Part shown: positions 1-54,527 of the stretch, one piece after another
How the letters are laid out: each line of letters starts with the position of its first letter
Numbering within the stretch: position 1 is the stretch's first letter
DNA from: Carettochelys insculpta
Lineage: Eukaryota > Chordata > Testudines > Carettochelyidae
Reading direction: 5' to 3'
NCBI RefSeq assembly: GCF_033958435.1
Contig: NC_134150.1
Span: 39,923,501-39,987,500, forward strand
DNA: 64,000 nucleotides
The notes under the pieces: generated by a model
What the model was told of the DNA's origin: nothing
What the model saw: only the letters and a program-made list of their open reading frames with translations
Database searches by the model: none
Made by a program: the position numbers and the translations under genes

Positions 1-870
1 AAAGCTGCGGAGGAGGGACACGTCTGCACTGGGGGGTGTGGAGAGAGGCGGCCCACAGGATAGAACAGCAAGGCTGCAGGGAAGGATCCCAGACTGGATT
101 AGCAGGGGGTGCTGTAAGTCAGGACAGACAACAGCACAGTTGTGTAGGGAGGCCAAGGAGGGACTGGCAGGGCTCTGGGAGATGCACAATTGCCTTTTCA
201 CTCCTCACAGAGGTAGATCTTTTCACGGCACAGCTGAAGCTGAAAACTGCAGCATGACTTCCCTCCATCTCCCAGGAGAAGCTAAGCGTAAATGGCATTC
301 TGCTGAAGATGATGAAACTTAATTCAGTTCTTCTGATACCCCTTCTGCCTTCCCTCTGCCAGGCTCCCCACCTCTTCCAGTAGGACCATGCAAGGAATAC
401 TCTCTCGGGAACTGGGTAAGAACTTTGCTTGGACATTGCTGGATTAAAAGCACTGGACTGGATTTTCTTCCCCTGGGGGGGCCCTATAGCTATTCCCAAG
501 GAAAGGCTCTCAAGGCTTGGGGCGGAACAGTGAAAATACATGAAGTTTGCAGCCCCTGATCCCTTGTCGTTAAAGCTCTTCATAAGCCCATGTGGAAACC
601 AGGGAATCAGATCAGTGCACGCTGTCCTCTAGGAGTCAATAAATCCTAGGACTTTGCTGCTATTTTCATGGGTTTCTCTTTCGTGCGCCCCCCACCCCCC
701 ATTTTCTAACCTGCTCGAGTGGAGGCTGGTGCTTATATCCAGAATGAACCCACCGCAAAGGTTTGTGGGACTTTTTACACTGTGTAGAACCAAACCTCGG
801 CAAGGCACTTAAAACAGAGAAGAAAGGACAGGCCTCAGAGCAGGAACAAATGCCCCATTTTCAATCTTAT
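1..870. other. Non-coding flank, nothing recognised
   Basis: Short overlapping open frames only. No repeat or conserved exon recognised. A CCATGCAAGG...CTGGGTAAG stretch at 387-418 has an exon-like donor but no supporting protein match. Confidence 0.5.
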
Positions 871-876
871 TCCAGT

Positions 877-900
877 AAAAAAAAAAAAAAAAAAAAAAAA
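877..900. repeat. Poly-A tract (24 nt)
   Basis: Uninterrupted run of 24 A with no identifiable retroelement directly upstream. Confidence 0.95.
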
Positions 901-959
901 TATCTGGGAGAGGAAACACCACTTCCTGTGTTGGTCCTGGGGATCACATCACTGCCAGA

Positions 960-1095
960 ATTCTGGCTCGCTCTCAATGTTTCCATCTGCAGAATAAGTT
1001 TTGTTATGTGCACTGAGGCAATCAGCTGGACAGCACCTGAATCTCTGGGGCAGCCACCCAAGCACTCAGTTTACTGTGGGATTTTTAAACGGTGT
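960..1095 (+). mobile_element. Short hAT-like MITE (GTTCCCTC family), partial copy
   Basis: CATCTGCAGAATAAGTTTTG, AGCTGGACAGCACCTGAATC and GCAGCCACCCAAGCACTCAG align to the family; the 5' end and centre are shortened. Confidence 0.55.
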
Positions 1096-1134
1096 ATTTA
1101 TAAGCAATAGATCCCAATCCCACCAGCCTTACTC

Positions 1135-1625
1135 AGCTTCTGAGCCTGCTCAGTGTACATAGATCCCGAGGCCATTCAGATCACTCGGCCACATTCCTTG
1201 TAGCAGACAGGCTAGAGAATCTCCCAAAACAATCCCCAGTGCAGAGGTTTGAGAAAAATGTCCTATCTTGATTTTAAAATGGTCAGGGATGGAAAATCCA
1301 CCACCACCCTGAGTAAATTGTTCTCATGGCTAATTTCGCTCAAATGGTAAAAAACTTACACTTTATTTCCAATCTGAATTTCCCTGGCTTCAACTTCCAG
1401 ACACTGGATAATGTTAGACCTCTCTCTCTGCTATGTTGAAAAGCCCAAATCATCCCATCCATCCTCTCTTTGTTAACTTGAATGCATTGAGCTTCTAGAG
1501 CGTATCACTGTAAATCAGGTTTTCTAATCTTTAATCATCCTGATGACTCTTCTCTGAACCTTCTCTAATTTATCAACTTCCTTCTGGAATTGTGGGTTTC
1601 AGAAGGCAAAGCTGATGCAAGATAT
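1135..1625 (-). mobile_element. Ancient CR1/L3-like LINE relic
   Basis: Diverged sequence resembling the 3' region of old amniote CR1/L3 elements read on the minus strand. Landmarks on the plus strand are AAAATCCACCACCACCCTGA, TCTTCTCTGAACCTTCTCTA and ATTTATCAACTTCCTTCTGG. No open frame is left. Confidence 0.65.
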
Positions 1626-2004
1626 TCTTAAAGAGGAGACAGATAGAAACAGCCTAAACAAAACAATTCAGCTGGCTGCCCACAAGACACCAAGGTCTAA
1701 TGCTGAAGGAAGAAACCATTGAGAAGCACCAACATTGAAAGGAGCCAACGTGGAACATTCTGGTGTTGCTCGCATCCGTCTTCCCACAGAAAAAATGGAA
1801 TCCTTTGGCCCCCTCATTGTCATTCCTAGTTACGCTACCACTGTACAAGCAGGGGCCTTTTTGTTTCATGGTAAGGGCCAGTAATAAATCACGTCTCCAA
1901 AAGCTTTCATATCTGACAGAAGAAAAAAAAATACGTCACAGAAACGTAGGCCTGGAAGGGACCTTGAGGGGTTGCCAACTCTGACCAAAGGAACACGTCA
2001 GTGC

Positions 2005-2425
2005 TGGAAGTTCATGTTTGGACCCAAGCTATGAGGAGAGGCTGAGGGATTTGGGCTTATTTAGTTTGCAGAAGAGAAGAATGAGGGGTGCTTTGATAGC
2101 AGCCTTCAACTTCCTGAAGTGGGCTCTAAAGAGGATGGAGAGAGGCTGTTGTCAGTAGTGACAGATGGCAGAAGAAGGAGCAATGATCTGAAGTTACAGG
2201 GGTAGTGGTCTTGGTTGGATATTAGGAAAAACTATTTCACCATGAGAGTGGTGAAGCACTAGAATGCTTTACCTAGAGAGGTGGTGGAATCTCCATCCCT
2301 ACAGGTTTGCTCGACAAAGTCCTGGGTGGGATGATTCAGTTGGGGTTGATCCTGCTTTAGGCAGAGGGCTGGACTAGATGACCTTCTAAGGTCCCTTCCA
2401 GCCCTCGGATTCTATGATTATGATC
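2005..2425 (+). mobile_element. CR1 LINE 3' fragment
   Basis: Contains the CR1 3' landmarks GAGAGGCTGAGGGATTTGGG, AAAAACTATTTCACCATGAG and GGTCCCTTCCAGCCC, then the tail GGATTCTATGATTATGAT. Only the last about 420 bp remain. A short inverted CR1 tail (GGCCTGGAAGGGACCTTGAG) lies just upstream at about 1935-1985. Confidence 0.92.
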
Positions 2426-2726
2426 ACAGCGAGGACACTTGCACAGGTCTCTCCAGTGCCACTTTTGGTGAGCTACACCTAGTCCCTCCCATGTCATCCT
2501 GGTCCCTTGCCACCCTAGCAGGCTAAATACCCAGGAGAGGACCATCCAGGGCAGGATGTGGCTGATGGCACTGGGAGTGTACACTGTTTCCACTTTCACA
2601 CCCCTGGGGCAGATGCACAAAAATTGAACTCTCAGGGGTCAACTCCTGTACTCCTCTCTCTCACGAAGAGTAACAAGTTTGACGGGGGACTTTCTCCCAT
2701 TGACATCCCTCAGAGGATGGTCAGAT

Positions 2727-2825
2727 AAGTCACCTGTAGATAAATCTATTCCAGCTATGTAATTGCCATGGCTGGAATTGCGTTTCTATGATCTACTTTA
2801 CAGTCTAGTGTAGACCTAGCCTAAG
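2727..2825 (-). mobile_element. MITE fragment with CTAGTGTAGACCTAGCC end
   Basis: CCATGGCTGGAATTGCGTTT, GATCTACTTTACAGTC and TAGTGTAGACCTAGCCTAAG correspond to the minus orientation of the same family as 62441-62665. About 100 bp remain. Confidence 0.5.
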
Positions 2826-3662
2826 ATACCACATGCACATACTACTCAGTGAGTCGCTCACCAAGGACTGTGAGCAAACAGCAGCTTTCAGAGGTGATCT
2901 GTCTAAACAGAGTTACTAAACTTCTTAGAGTGCCATATGCTGAAATATTTCTCAACTGGCCACACCAGATGTGTTTACGGGAGCAGTCTGTGAGGATTTA
3001 ATGAGGGCCAGAGGATCAAATTTTCCATACTTCCATGCTAAGTACAGTTTAAGAATCAGAAAATGTGATGAGGAACTCATTGTTAAGGGACTGTATTGAA
3101 GGCACTCCCACCAAATTCCCCTACATTTCCACCACAAACTCCATCCCAGCCCTTGTTGCTAGGCGCCAGTTCTCAAGACAATTTCTGCCAGAATTTAAAA
3201 CCATTTGAAAATTAAACAGTTCTTTATGGGGCACCTGGTGTCTGAGGAACCCCAGATCCAATGATCCCAAACTTGTATCACTGACTAGATATACTAGAGA
3301 GCTTTGAACTACTGGCCTAAAAACGAGAAGCTTCATTATTAGAACAAGACTCCCAAAAGAAGGCTGCGCAGAGTACAAGCCCTCCATGACCAGTGGGTAC
3401 CTGATGACATTCTGGCTTATGGCAGAGGAGCAAACGATTAATACGACAGCTGGGCTTGTGCCTCGTAGGGGATTCCACTTTTGTCCTGAATAACTTTGTA
3501 AAATATTGCTTCCCCAAAACAGTGTTCGGCTCTGGAAACGAGCCAAGATCAAACCTGAATGAATGATACCAATGGGGTGAAGATTAGAGCCTTATTTGTG
3601 CACTACTAGGTGCAAAAAAACCCAACGGTAAAATGTTGATGTCACGCCCACGTAAGGTGATA

Positions 3663-3855
3663 GTGACCAATGTTCCCTCCCATTTTTTCCATCCATGGGC
3701 AGAATAAATTTCATTATGTGCAGTGAAGCCTGTTCACCACCAAGGGAACCACATGCTGTCATCTGTGACCAGCTGTAGGCTCTCTGCTAATTAGCTGGGC
3801 AGCCACCCAAGGCCTCAGTTTACAGGGAATATTGTACAGGGAATACTTTGCCTCC
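3663..3855 (+). mobile_element. Short hAT-like MITE (GTTCCCTC family), copy 1
   Basis: Starts ATGTTCCCTCCCATTTTTTC and CATGGGCAGAATAAATTTCA, ends GCTGGGCAGCCACCCAAGGC and CAGTTTACAGGGAATA. The ends TGTTCCCT and AGGGAA are inverted. It is the same family as 960-1095, 11553-11742, 35790-35975 and 55845-56045. Confidence 0.7.
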
Positions 3856-6645
3856 TGCTCAAATGACCCCGAATTTGAATTGCAGATCCCATGGGAGGCA
3901 AAGCAAATTTGAAGATGATCTTGTAGGCATGTGGATTTTAGAGCTGTTTGGGGGAGAAGGGCCAGCAGTTAAGTAGCACAGTATGCTAGCCTTCATCTTA
4001 AAAAAGCAAAGCTACTGTTTCCACTTTATTCCCTTGGCAAGGCAGAGGCCCATGTTTACACCCCTGTGAGCCTTAACATTTTAAAGCTCTTTCTAAAGAG
4101 TGAATTTTAAATATCGGACCAAAATACATGCTGTCCTGTACACCTACCTTTTCAAGAGTTTGGGGTGTTTTGGGCAACATTCGAAAATCAGGCCCCAGTC
4201 AAAACACTGATAACCAGCCTTTGAAAAACAGGTACCTCTAAAAAGAGGTCTCAACCTGGGCACCCCCCAAAAATCACTAGTTATTCTTGAAAGTTTATGC
4301 CTTAAGTGGTCAATTTTAGCGATGCCCCTGCATCAACTCATTCATCCTTTATCTGGGCCCCAGGAAAAACACAGTCTGGGTGTGTAAAGTTCTGGAAGTT
4401 AAGGGTCACATTTTTACAGGAATAAAACAGGCAAGGCTAAATTCACAAAACTTTTGTTTTTATTATTTTAAATTGGAAAAGGCTCCTTGGGTAATCAAGA
4501 TAGGTGTAAAAGTCACACACACACACTTTGTTCACACAGCTTTCTACCCGACACCTGGGATGCAATGGGTGAGCTCTGAAAAAAGTCACTACTGACTTTT
4601 ACAGAACCACCCCTTTCCTCCCCAAACTGAACACACTCACAAGTAAGAATCTCCTCTTCCTCCCTAACAGAGACACAAACTGGGACAGGTGCATTGTTTA
4701 ATCTCTGCTTCTGATTTTCCATGTTAACCTTTGTAGCAGATGAGGTTTAAGTGCCAGAAAGGGAGCCCCAAGCAGCACCTGAGAAATAAAGCTCACCTTT
4801 CCCCTCTCCGCTACCATTCCTAGAAAGCAGATAGCGAGCATCTTATTTTTATGGTGCCATAGGATGCACCTGGCACTTACAAACACTTCAGAAGGTAATG
4901 GTATTGATACCAGATATGAACCTCACTTTGAAAGGTCAAGTGGATATTGTAGTCAGGACCCTATGGCACTCTCAGTGAATGAAACATGCAGAATTAGGGG
5001 AAGGAAGTGCGGGGAAAGCAACTAACCAAGGGCATATTGCTTTGATAAAGCAAATGAACACAACTGACCTAAGTGCTTCTTTCCTCCTGAAGACTGAAAA
5101 GTAGAGTGCAACACAAACAAAAAACCCCCACAAATAAATTACATATTTTAATTTAGCACACACATAAAAATCAGTGGCACTCCGATTGATATAAGTTACT
5201 TCTTTCTTCCCTTCTGCAGACTGATCAAGTATTTTGCATTTTCCACCATTTGTCTGCCCTGGGTCACAATGACCAACATGCAATCTTTTGGCAGCTGGAC
5301 ACAACAAAAAAGGTTTGGCCATGTGAGTAGCCATCTGTACACACAAAATTATATATTATCTTTTAAGACAGCAATCAAAGATCATACAGACTAATTTCAA
5401 CAGGTGAAGCCTGCACTTGCATTATGCTCAGTGATTAGTTTTAAATAGAATACTATTTAAATTAGAAGCCATCCAGTAAGTGAATATTGAGCCAGTTTCA
5501 TTTTTCTCCAGCTGTTTGCTTCTTTAGAGCATGTCTTCTGTAAAGTTACCTTCTTTCCACATTATTGTTTCCTACCGAGCTAATCCCTTCCCTTAACACC
5601 TCATGCCAGAATTGCTGCAACCTCATTGTTAGACATGGACACCAACTGCAGGGGAAAGCAGATACCCAAACTATACATTTGCATCCTCCCCAAGTAAACA
5701 GAGCCTTACAAATGTAGCAGGGGGTTCACACCCCAGCTTTCAGGGGTGCAATAGAACAGACTCCGTCCGCAAACGACAGAGCCAACTCAGGCCTCACCGT
5801 GTCAGTCCTGCTGATCGGATCCCCTGGTGTCAGCGATGTTCTCTTTCCGGGGGACAGGAAGCACGGCATTACAAAAGACAGGGCTTGATAGGATCACGTC
5901 TCATTCTGAAGAGCAAAGGCAGCTCTGTACGGACATCCACCCTCAGATGCAGCAGCACTACCAGCTGCTTTGCATTGGTGCTGGATGGATCACATACGGT
6001 TAAAAAAAAGGGAGGGGTGGTAAATAACCCAAGCTACATATTCCCCACAGGAAAAGGGGGCCAACTCCATTTACCTGTGACTACACTACTGGTCACACAC
6101 CAGTTTAGCCAATCCAGATGTCACCACCCTCTGATGAAAGTTCACATCTCATTGCAAAAAAGCACCTGCTTTCATTAGAGAAAGTTAGTCTGCCAGGTAC
6201 AGCCACCATGTGTTGTGGCTTCCTACACTCAGGCTTTCATGCAAGCAGAGTGTCTTGCTGGACCTTTTGCAGTAAGCGGGGAAAAAAAGCAGTCTTGATC
6301 AGTCACTGAAAATGCCAGAGTTGCTGGCAGGGCTCGGGAAACTGGGAGGGTATAGGACATAAAACCTCGCCCTCCAGGGCATGTTACAGCCTGCATGAAT
6401 GAGTGCAGCTAAGCTATACCTCTGACACTTTACCCTATTATTGAAGCAGGGACTGACTCTGGACAGACCCCTCCAGACTGGCAAGACACTGCTTAAAGTC
6501 ACCTCTTCTCCAATAAGTCTGCACTTCTGAAGATGCTGCATTTTTGTTTGTTTCCACCTAACAAATGCCACCACATTCTCTTGCTCTGCCCTTCTGCAGC
6601 CTGGCTCGGAAAGCGGTTAAGTCAAATTCTTTACAGCAGCTTTTC
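3856..6645. other. Non-coding sequence between the MITE and the probable FBXO31 3' UTR
   Basis: No gene or dispersed repeat recognised. There is a short (AC)n near 4513-4526. A minus-strand AATAAA at 4459-4464 could be a distal poly(A) signal of FBXO31. Confidence 0.45.
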
Positions 6646-9600
6646 TTTATTCTGCCTCTCCCTGAAAAACTTGGCTACACCTTGATACAAAATCACCTGA
6701 GCCAGACTGGCATGTAGGAGGGCCACTGCTCCCTGGAAAGGAACATTAGTTTCCATGGCATCAGACCTCTGCCAAACTTCCCCTCTCATGGGGCCAGATT
6801 GAAGGGAATTGGTTTCTGAAATGTCACACACTTAAAGGACTCTTTTGGCATTAGCCCAGATTCTAGACACGCTCTCTTCCCCAGCGAGAGGATGACAATG
6901 ATGTAATACCAGCAGTTCTGTCTGGTACATTCTGGTACTGAAGCTAGTTAGGCATCCAATGAAGGAGAGGAGCTTTTAAAGGGGCAGGGTAGTCTTTGAA
7001 AAGCTTCTGCAGCACATGCAGGTCTCTGCCCAGCCCTCTCACCTGGCTAGGAGCTGCCCATCCTGGCAAGACTATCTCCTGTTCCAAGGGCATCCATGGA
7101 AGAATGCAAAAGCTGTTGTTCAAATATGATGTAGAGTCATGCTCCAAGCCAGGAGACCAGCCACTGCTGGGAGTGCGCTGACAGCTTACCAAGGCGGCTC
7201 AAACAAGCATCACCCCACCCCCGTTTTCCACAGCATGATGTTCTGGGTCAGAGGGTTACCGCCCACTCCCATCCCACTTCAGACTCAGAAATATGGGGCA
7301 GTCTAAGCTGCAGTCCGGACTCATCACATCATCATAGAGTTCCTGTTCCCTTTCCACTCTCCCCCAACCGGACACCTAATACACGAGGGATTTGTTTTTA
7401 CTCTGACTCACTAGCCGATCTCAGTGTCAGGCTCCATGTTTGGAGTTACGTGATTGACAGTAACAACTTGAAAGGAATCACGCGTCTCTCAGGTCAAGTG
7501 TCCATATGGCGTTAAATGAAGGTTCATTTTCCAGGACTGCTGTAAAAACGCTTCAGGAGATTCTGTCAAAAACTTTAAAGGGCTGGATTTTGTATTTGCA
7601 CATGCAAATTAGGGCAGTTATGGACACACTTTTGCCTCTGAAATGATACCCAAAAATGGCTGCTCGGATACCAATGAACCGCTCACACCTGCAGACAGCT
7701 AATGGGCCTGCACAGCTGCACCTGCGATAGCCAGCACTTTTTTGGGGAGTGTGCATTTGAACAGGTGCAGCACAAAGCATCTGGCTCAATGGACAAAATG
7801 GAAATTCAGAGCTAAGGCCAAGGGGCCTGATTTCAGCCTGAGCCCAGCCCACTGTGCCCACCCATCAATCCATCAATAACCAGAGAAATAAATGCCCTTC
7901 CACAGCTTAGCAAGGGGGCGGGGGGTGAAAGCTAGCTAGCTCTCCTGCTGCCATAGAAAGAGATACATCCCTGGCCCACCTCTGAGGAACTATGATGAGC
8001 CCGCCTTGTTTGTATAAAACTTACCCAAATGGACACTACTAATACTCCAGGGCCCTCTCGCTCTGTAAACGGGGGATGTCTCATGCTCAGGACAGCTGGG
8101 TAGGAAGGGAAAGAAGCCGCTTTCTGATTCACACAGATTCATGTAACTTGATATGCGAGGGATTAGTCCCATAACTGACACAACCTGCTGCTTGGCGCCT
8201 GCAGGGACACTGCTGTTCACACGCCGTTCAGGAAGAGAACAACGTGATTTAGTAGCAGCAGCAGCAAAACTGCAACAGGAAAGAGGAAGTGTCTCTGTAT
8301 GAGTGAACTCAGCCAATCAGCTGGTCCTTTTCCAGGAAAGCAGCACAATCACCATCCCACCCCATGGCACACAGAGGTCTTGGGGGTCCGAGTTGGAAAG
8401 GGGGAGAAAGGGAGAGCCAATGAATCATCCCACTGACAGCAGCATCTGATGGGGGCTGAAACAGCTGCCATCTTTCACACTCATCCTCTTCCCTATAAGG
8501 GATGGGGACAAAGGACGCAGATTTCCCTTGGAGTCAAGCCTCTCCTTATGCCCCTCAACACCTGCCCTCCCCCCACAGCAGCTGTTACAGAAGCTGGTGA
8601 GTTCAGGCACAGTGCTATCCGGCAGCAGCATCACGGCAGAGGTTCTCTCAGCCCCTCGTCCCAGGCTCATCACACAGGGATGCAAGAACGTGGAAAGGGA
8701 AAGCTGCTCCCTTGCTGTTACACTTCTATCCCTTCTTCAGGCAGCTGGGGACTCCTGCAGCAATTCTGACCCAAGACAAAGGGTAATAAAAATGGCTTGG
8801 AAAGCTTGCAGGGCAGTGGACAGGAAACGTGGCCCAAACCACAGTCCGTCTGCTGCAGACACAACCGCTTCCTGACCTTCTGTCACCTACCATTCCCTTT
8901 AACGGCTCTCCAGGACAAGCAGCTCCTTTGCTTCTGAAACAGAGCACTACCAAGGAGGAGATTCAGGTTGGAATTCTGGGCTCCCTCCTGTCCCACCTAC
9001 CTGCTCCTGCCAGTAACGCTGTGATGGCTATGATAAGAGAAGCTACAGGAAATTAAGAGCAAAAGCTTTCTGGGATAGCAGCACTGAAGTGGTGTCACTG
9101 GACGAGAAATCATGTTAGGTAGGGAAAGAATACAAGAACTCTGCGGTACAGGGATGGGGGAAGTCAGAGGCAGTAATCTATAGGAGTCATTGGAAAAAAA
9201 AATCATAACAATCCCCATGAAGTGTCAGAAAAACCACTGAGAGGTACCAGAATAAACTGCTCCCTTGACACTGCACAGGGGGAAACATGAGACAAGAATA
9301 GCCCGCCACAGGCACTGGCCTGCTCACAAATTACATTTCACTGCAGCTGTTATGCAGCGAGCATGCAGAGGTGCAGCTCAGTTGCTCACTATATTTAGGG
9401 TTTTTTTTTTTCCCCCCCAGTTTAAAATAACTTAAAAAAATGTTTTAAAAAAAATCAACTTAAAAAGTTTAAGCTGCAGACAACTCTCCTCCAGCCTGAA
9501 CTGGTTTTGTTTGGAGCTCGGTACTGGGTCGCTAGAAGGGAGCTATGATTCTAGTTAGACCAAAATCCAAGAGAGCTCCTGGGTCCGGGAGCTTTTGCCT

Positions 9601-10279
9601 GTGGAGCTGCTGGCAGTGGAAAACCCTTCTATCGCTGAATCCCGCTTTGACTCCCAAACCAAGGGCAGAGCCACCTTGGCTCTGTTTTCCCATCAGGGCT
9701 GCATTACGAGGACGGTCCCTAGAAGGGGCGAAACGCACATTCGCCACTTTTGAGCCATGCAATAAATTGTCAGCAAATTATCAGGCGGAGGACATGTGTT
9801 TTTTGAAGTGGTTGAGTCCTCAAATTATTAGATTGGGCCAGTGCACGGGAAAAATTTAACATGACACTTCCCTGAAGGGTTTGCCTTCCGGGGAGTGGGG
9901 GTGTATCTGTGGCTACAGCTGAGGCCACATATATATATTATATCTCCGCTATATTGATTATTTACATGTTCCCCAACACTGGCCTCTAAGGAATTTTGCT
10001 CTGATACATTGGTTTCGAAAAGCAAGCATGCTCATTTCCCTCCTGTGCAGGATCCCTCCACTCCGCAGAGTGGTGACACACAGAGTGTATAGAAAGTACT
10101 GTCATGGAGCAGCATGGTGGGGTTTGGTTTATATTCTAACAGGATGTGTAGATTTTGGCAAAAAAAGGCCACCATGAAAAGTGCATGCGTTTGTCCAGAG
10201 GTACCACAGGCAGGAAGCCGTCCTTGGCAGAGCAGAAGCCTTCTTGACATTCCCTCCTCTGTCCACCAGGGGCCGCCCA
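6646..10279 (-). other. Probable FBXO31 3' UTR and candidate poly(A) signal
   Basis: No coding sequence and no recognised dispersed repeat across this 3.6-kb stretch downstream of the stop, unlike the repeat-packed introns, which suits a constrained 3' UTR. The first minus-strand AATAAA below the stop is at 6646-6651; a later one is at 4459-4464. Both ends are inferred. There are homopolymer tracts near 9401-9460. RNA data would be needed to place the cleavage site. Confidence 0.35.
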
Positions 10280-52559
<42,280 letters not shown>

Positions 52560-52767
52560 GGCCGGCCGGCGGACTGGCGGAGGGCGGCTGCCGGCGGCGG
52601 ACCGCACGCGCAGGGCCCGCCCACCGCTAGGCGCGGCCAATCACCAGCCGCGCTCGGCGCTGCCCTCGGCGCGCCACAGAGGGCGACAGGCCCCTCAGGG
52701 ACGTAGCCCCGCCCGCTGTCACTTTCGCCACACCCACTCACGCTCGCCAGCCCCGCCGCCGCGCTCA

Positions 52768-52866
52768 CCACGCCCCCTCGCCGCCTGGGACCCCGCCCAG
52801 CGGCAACAAACCACGCCCCCTCGCCGCAGGCCCGCCCGCCGCCTGGGACCCCGCCCAGCGGCCCCC
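52768..52866. repeat. Tandem duplication of a GC-box segment upstream of FBXO31
   Basis: A CACGCCCCCTCGCCG...GGGACCCCGCCCAGCGG segment is present twice (about 52769-52804 and 52812-52862), the second with a short GC-rich insertion. It duplicates Sp/KLF-type GC boxes about 210-300 bp upstream of the ATG. Confidence 0.65.
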
Positions 52867-52915
52867 TGGCCGCGTTACCTGCCCGTTCAAACTAATGGGT
52901 CCTATCGCCGTCGCC

Positions 52916-53125
52916 ATGACGGTCCCCCCCCGGGTTACACAGACCGGCCCCTCCCCCACGGCGCCATGACAGACCCCGGGTTACACAGACCGGCCCCTCC
53001 CTCACGGCGCTATGACAGACCCCGGGTTACACAGACCGGCCCCTCCCCCCCGGGCGCTATGACAGACCCCGGGTTACACAGACCGGCCCCTCCCCCCCGG
53101 GCGCTATCACAGCCCCCCCGGTGAC
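52916..53125. repeat. 46-bp minisatellite upstream of FBXO31
   Basis: GGGTTACACAGACCGGCCCC recurs at 52932, 52978, 53024 and 53071, a period of 46, 46 and 47 bp, with units nearly identical apart from C-run length. The array is GC-rich and lies between the promoter and the tRNA gene. Confidence 0.9.
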
Positions 53126-53442
53126 ACGGCTCCTCTCCCCTCCTGACTCGCGAGCCCAGGGCTGCACCGCAGACTTCTCTCTACAGTGGGGCTGGGGGAG
53201 ACCCAGACACCCCCTTCTCCACGGGCTGTCAGCGGCGCCTCCCGTCCGGTGGGGTCACGCCGCCGCCCTTGCGCAGTCCCCGCCACTTGGGAAGCGCGGA
53301 GCGGGCGCTGCTGCATTGCCGGCCTGGCGCCCTTGCTCAGGCCAGCCCGGCAGAAACGCTTGGACTCGCCCCTCCTGCTGGCTGCAGAGAAGGAGGAGCC
53401 GCCGCGCGCCCGCTGCCGGCCTCTGCAATGGAGCAGGGAGGG

Positions 53443-53453
53443 AAAAAAAAAAA
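53443..53453 (-). terminator. RNA polymerase III terminator of tRNA-Met
   Basis: A run of 11 A on the plus strand (T11 on the tRNA strand) begins 9 nt past the tRNA 3' end, as expected for Pol III termination. Confidence 0.85.
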
Positions 53454-53461
53454 GCCGAGAT

Positions 53462-53534
53462 TGCCCCGTGTGAGGATCGAACTCACGACCTTCAGATTAT
53501 GAGACTGACGCGCTACCTACTGCGCTAACGAGGC
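53462..53534 (-). tRNA. tRNA-Met (anticodon CAT), elongator type
   Basis: 73 nt including discriminator A, starting GCCTCGTTAGCGCAGTAGG and ending CACACGGGGCA. The acceptor stem GCCTCGT/ACGGGGC pairs fully with one T-G wobble. The D stem is GCGC/GCGC, the anticodon loop CTCATAA carries CAT, the T arm is GTGAG-TTCGATC-CTCAC. A box and B box (GTTCGATCC) are intact. There is no intron and no encoded CCA. It matches the vertebrate elongator tRNA-Met as I know it, without visible changes. It lies about 0.9 kb upstream of the FBXO31 ATG on the same strand. Confidence 0.97.
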
Positions 53535-54527
53535 GCTCTTGGTGAAAGCCTCTCCACAACTGCTTTTCCGCTTTGCTCTCCAAGTGAGTGTCCGTCTTCC
53601 CCTACTTTGCACCAGTGTTTTCCCCTAACCACAACTACAGATACAGCAGCCCTGAAACGCTGAGAGGGGGCTCTGCTTTTGCAAATGACTCCTCCTTGCC
53701 GTGGCTTTTTGGGAAGAATCCTTTTCCCTTGGTAATTTGAAACATTAGGCTGCATTTTGGAAGGGCCATTTAAACATTAAAAATTAAAACAAACCTTATG
53801 TCCCCATCAGCCTGGTGATGCATTAGTGTTAGATTTTGATCTCCCTGCAGCCGGAGCAAACATCGTCGAGGTTGTTTGTGTAACGCCTAGTACATTACTG
53901 ACTATAGAGAGAAAACCTCCCCCTTGACATCACTGGGATTTTTGCCATTGACTACAATAGAGCAAAGATTCTCCCCTAACTGGGGTCTTAACAAGCTGTC
54001 AATAAGTAATAATAACCCACACTACACTAGACCTTTATATCTTCACCCTAGAATTTAATGGGTGGAAATGTTCTGCCTAGATGGGAAAATAACAGTTATT
54101 TCCATAATGGTGCCATCTCCCCTGTGCTCTTTTACAAACAAAACTAGCTCCAGGACTCAGTCAAAACCCAACAGGACTGTCAGCCTGCAGGCGTTGAGTG
54201 GGGTTGCTGACGTTAGGGGAGGAGGAGGCTGATGCTCTGTGGAAGAGAGTTAGTGTAGAAGATGCAGCTCAAACAGGCCTGGAACATGCATTTTGGTTTT
54301 GGTTGCATGCTCCCACCTCAGATGCTGATGGGGCAGCTGAGATTCTCTGTGACATAAGCCCAACATTTTCACAAGTAACCATTGATTTTGGGTGCCCATC
54401 TTAAAAGTCTTAGGCCTAATTTTCAGACTAGCCGGGTAGCCACAGCTGACAATATGCACGACTGCTGAAAATCAAGCCCAAGGTGAGGTGAGGTTGGGCC
54501 CCCCAGCCTGTGACCCCAAATTAATAG
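53535..54527. other. Intergenic sequence upstream of tRNA-Met, no gene seen
   Basis: AT-richer flank outside the CpG island; no coding exon recognised. Confidence 0.45.

Noticed and set aside
387..418. Possible first coding exon (CCATGCAAGG ... CTGGGTAAG)
   Set aside because: A start codon and donor-like site alone are weak; the peptide matches nothing I recognise and no partner exon is visible.
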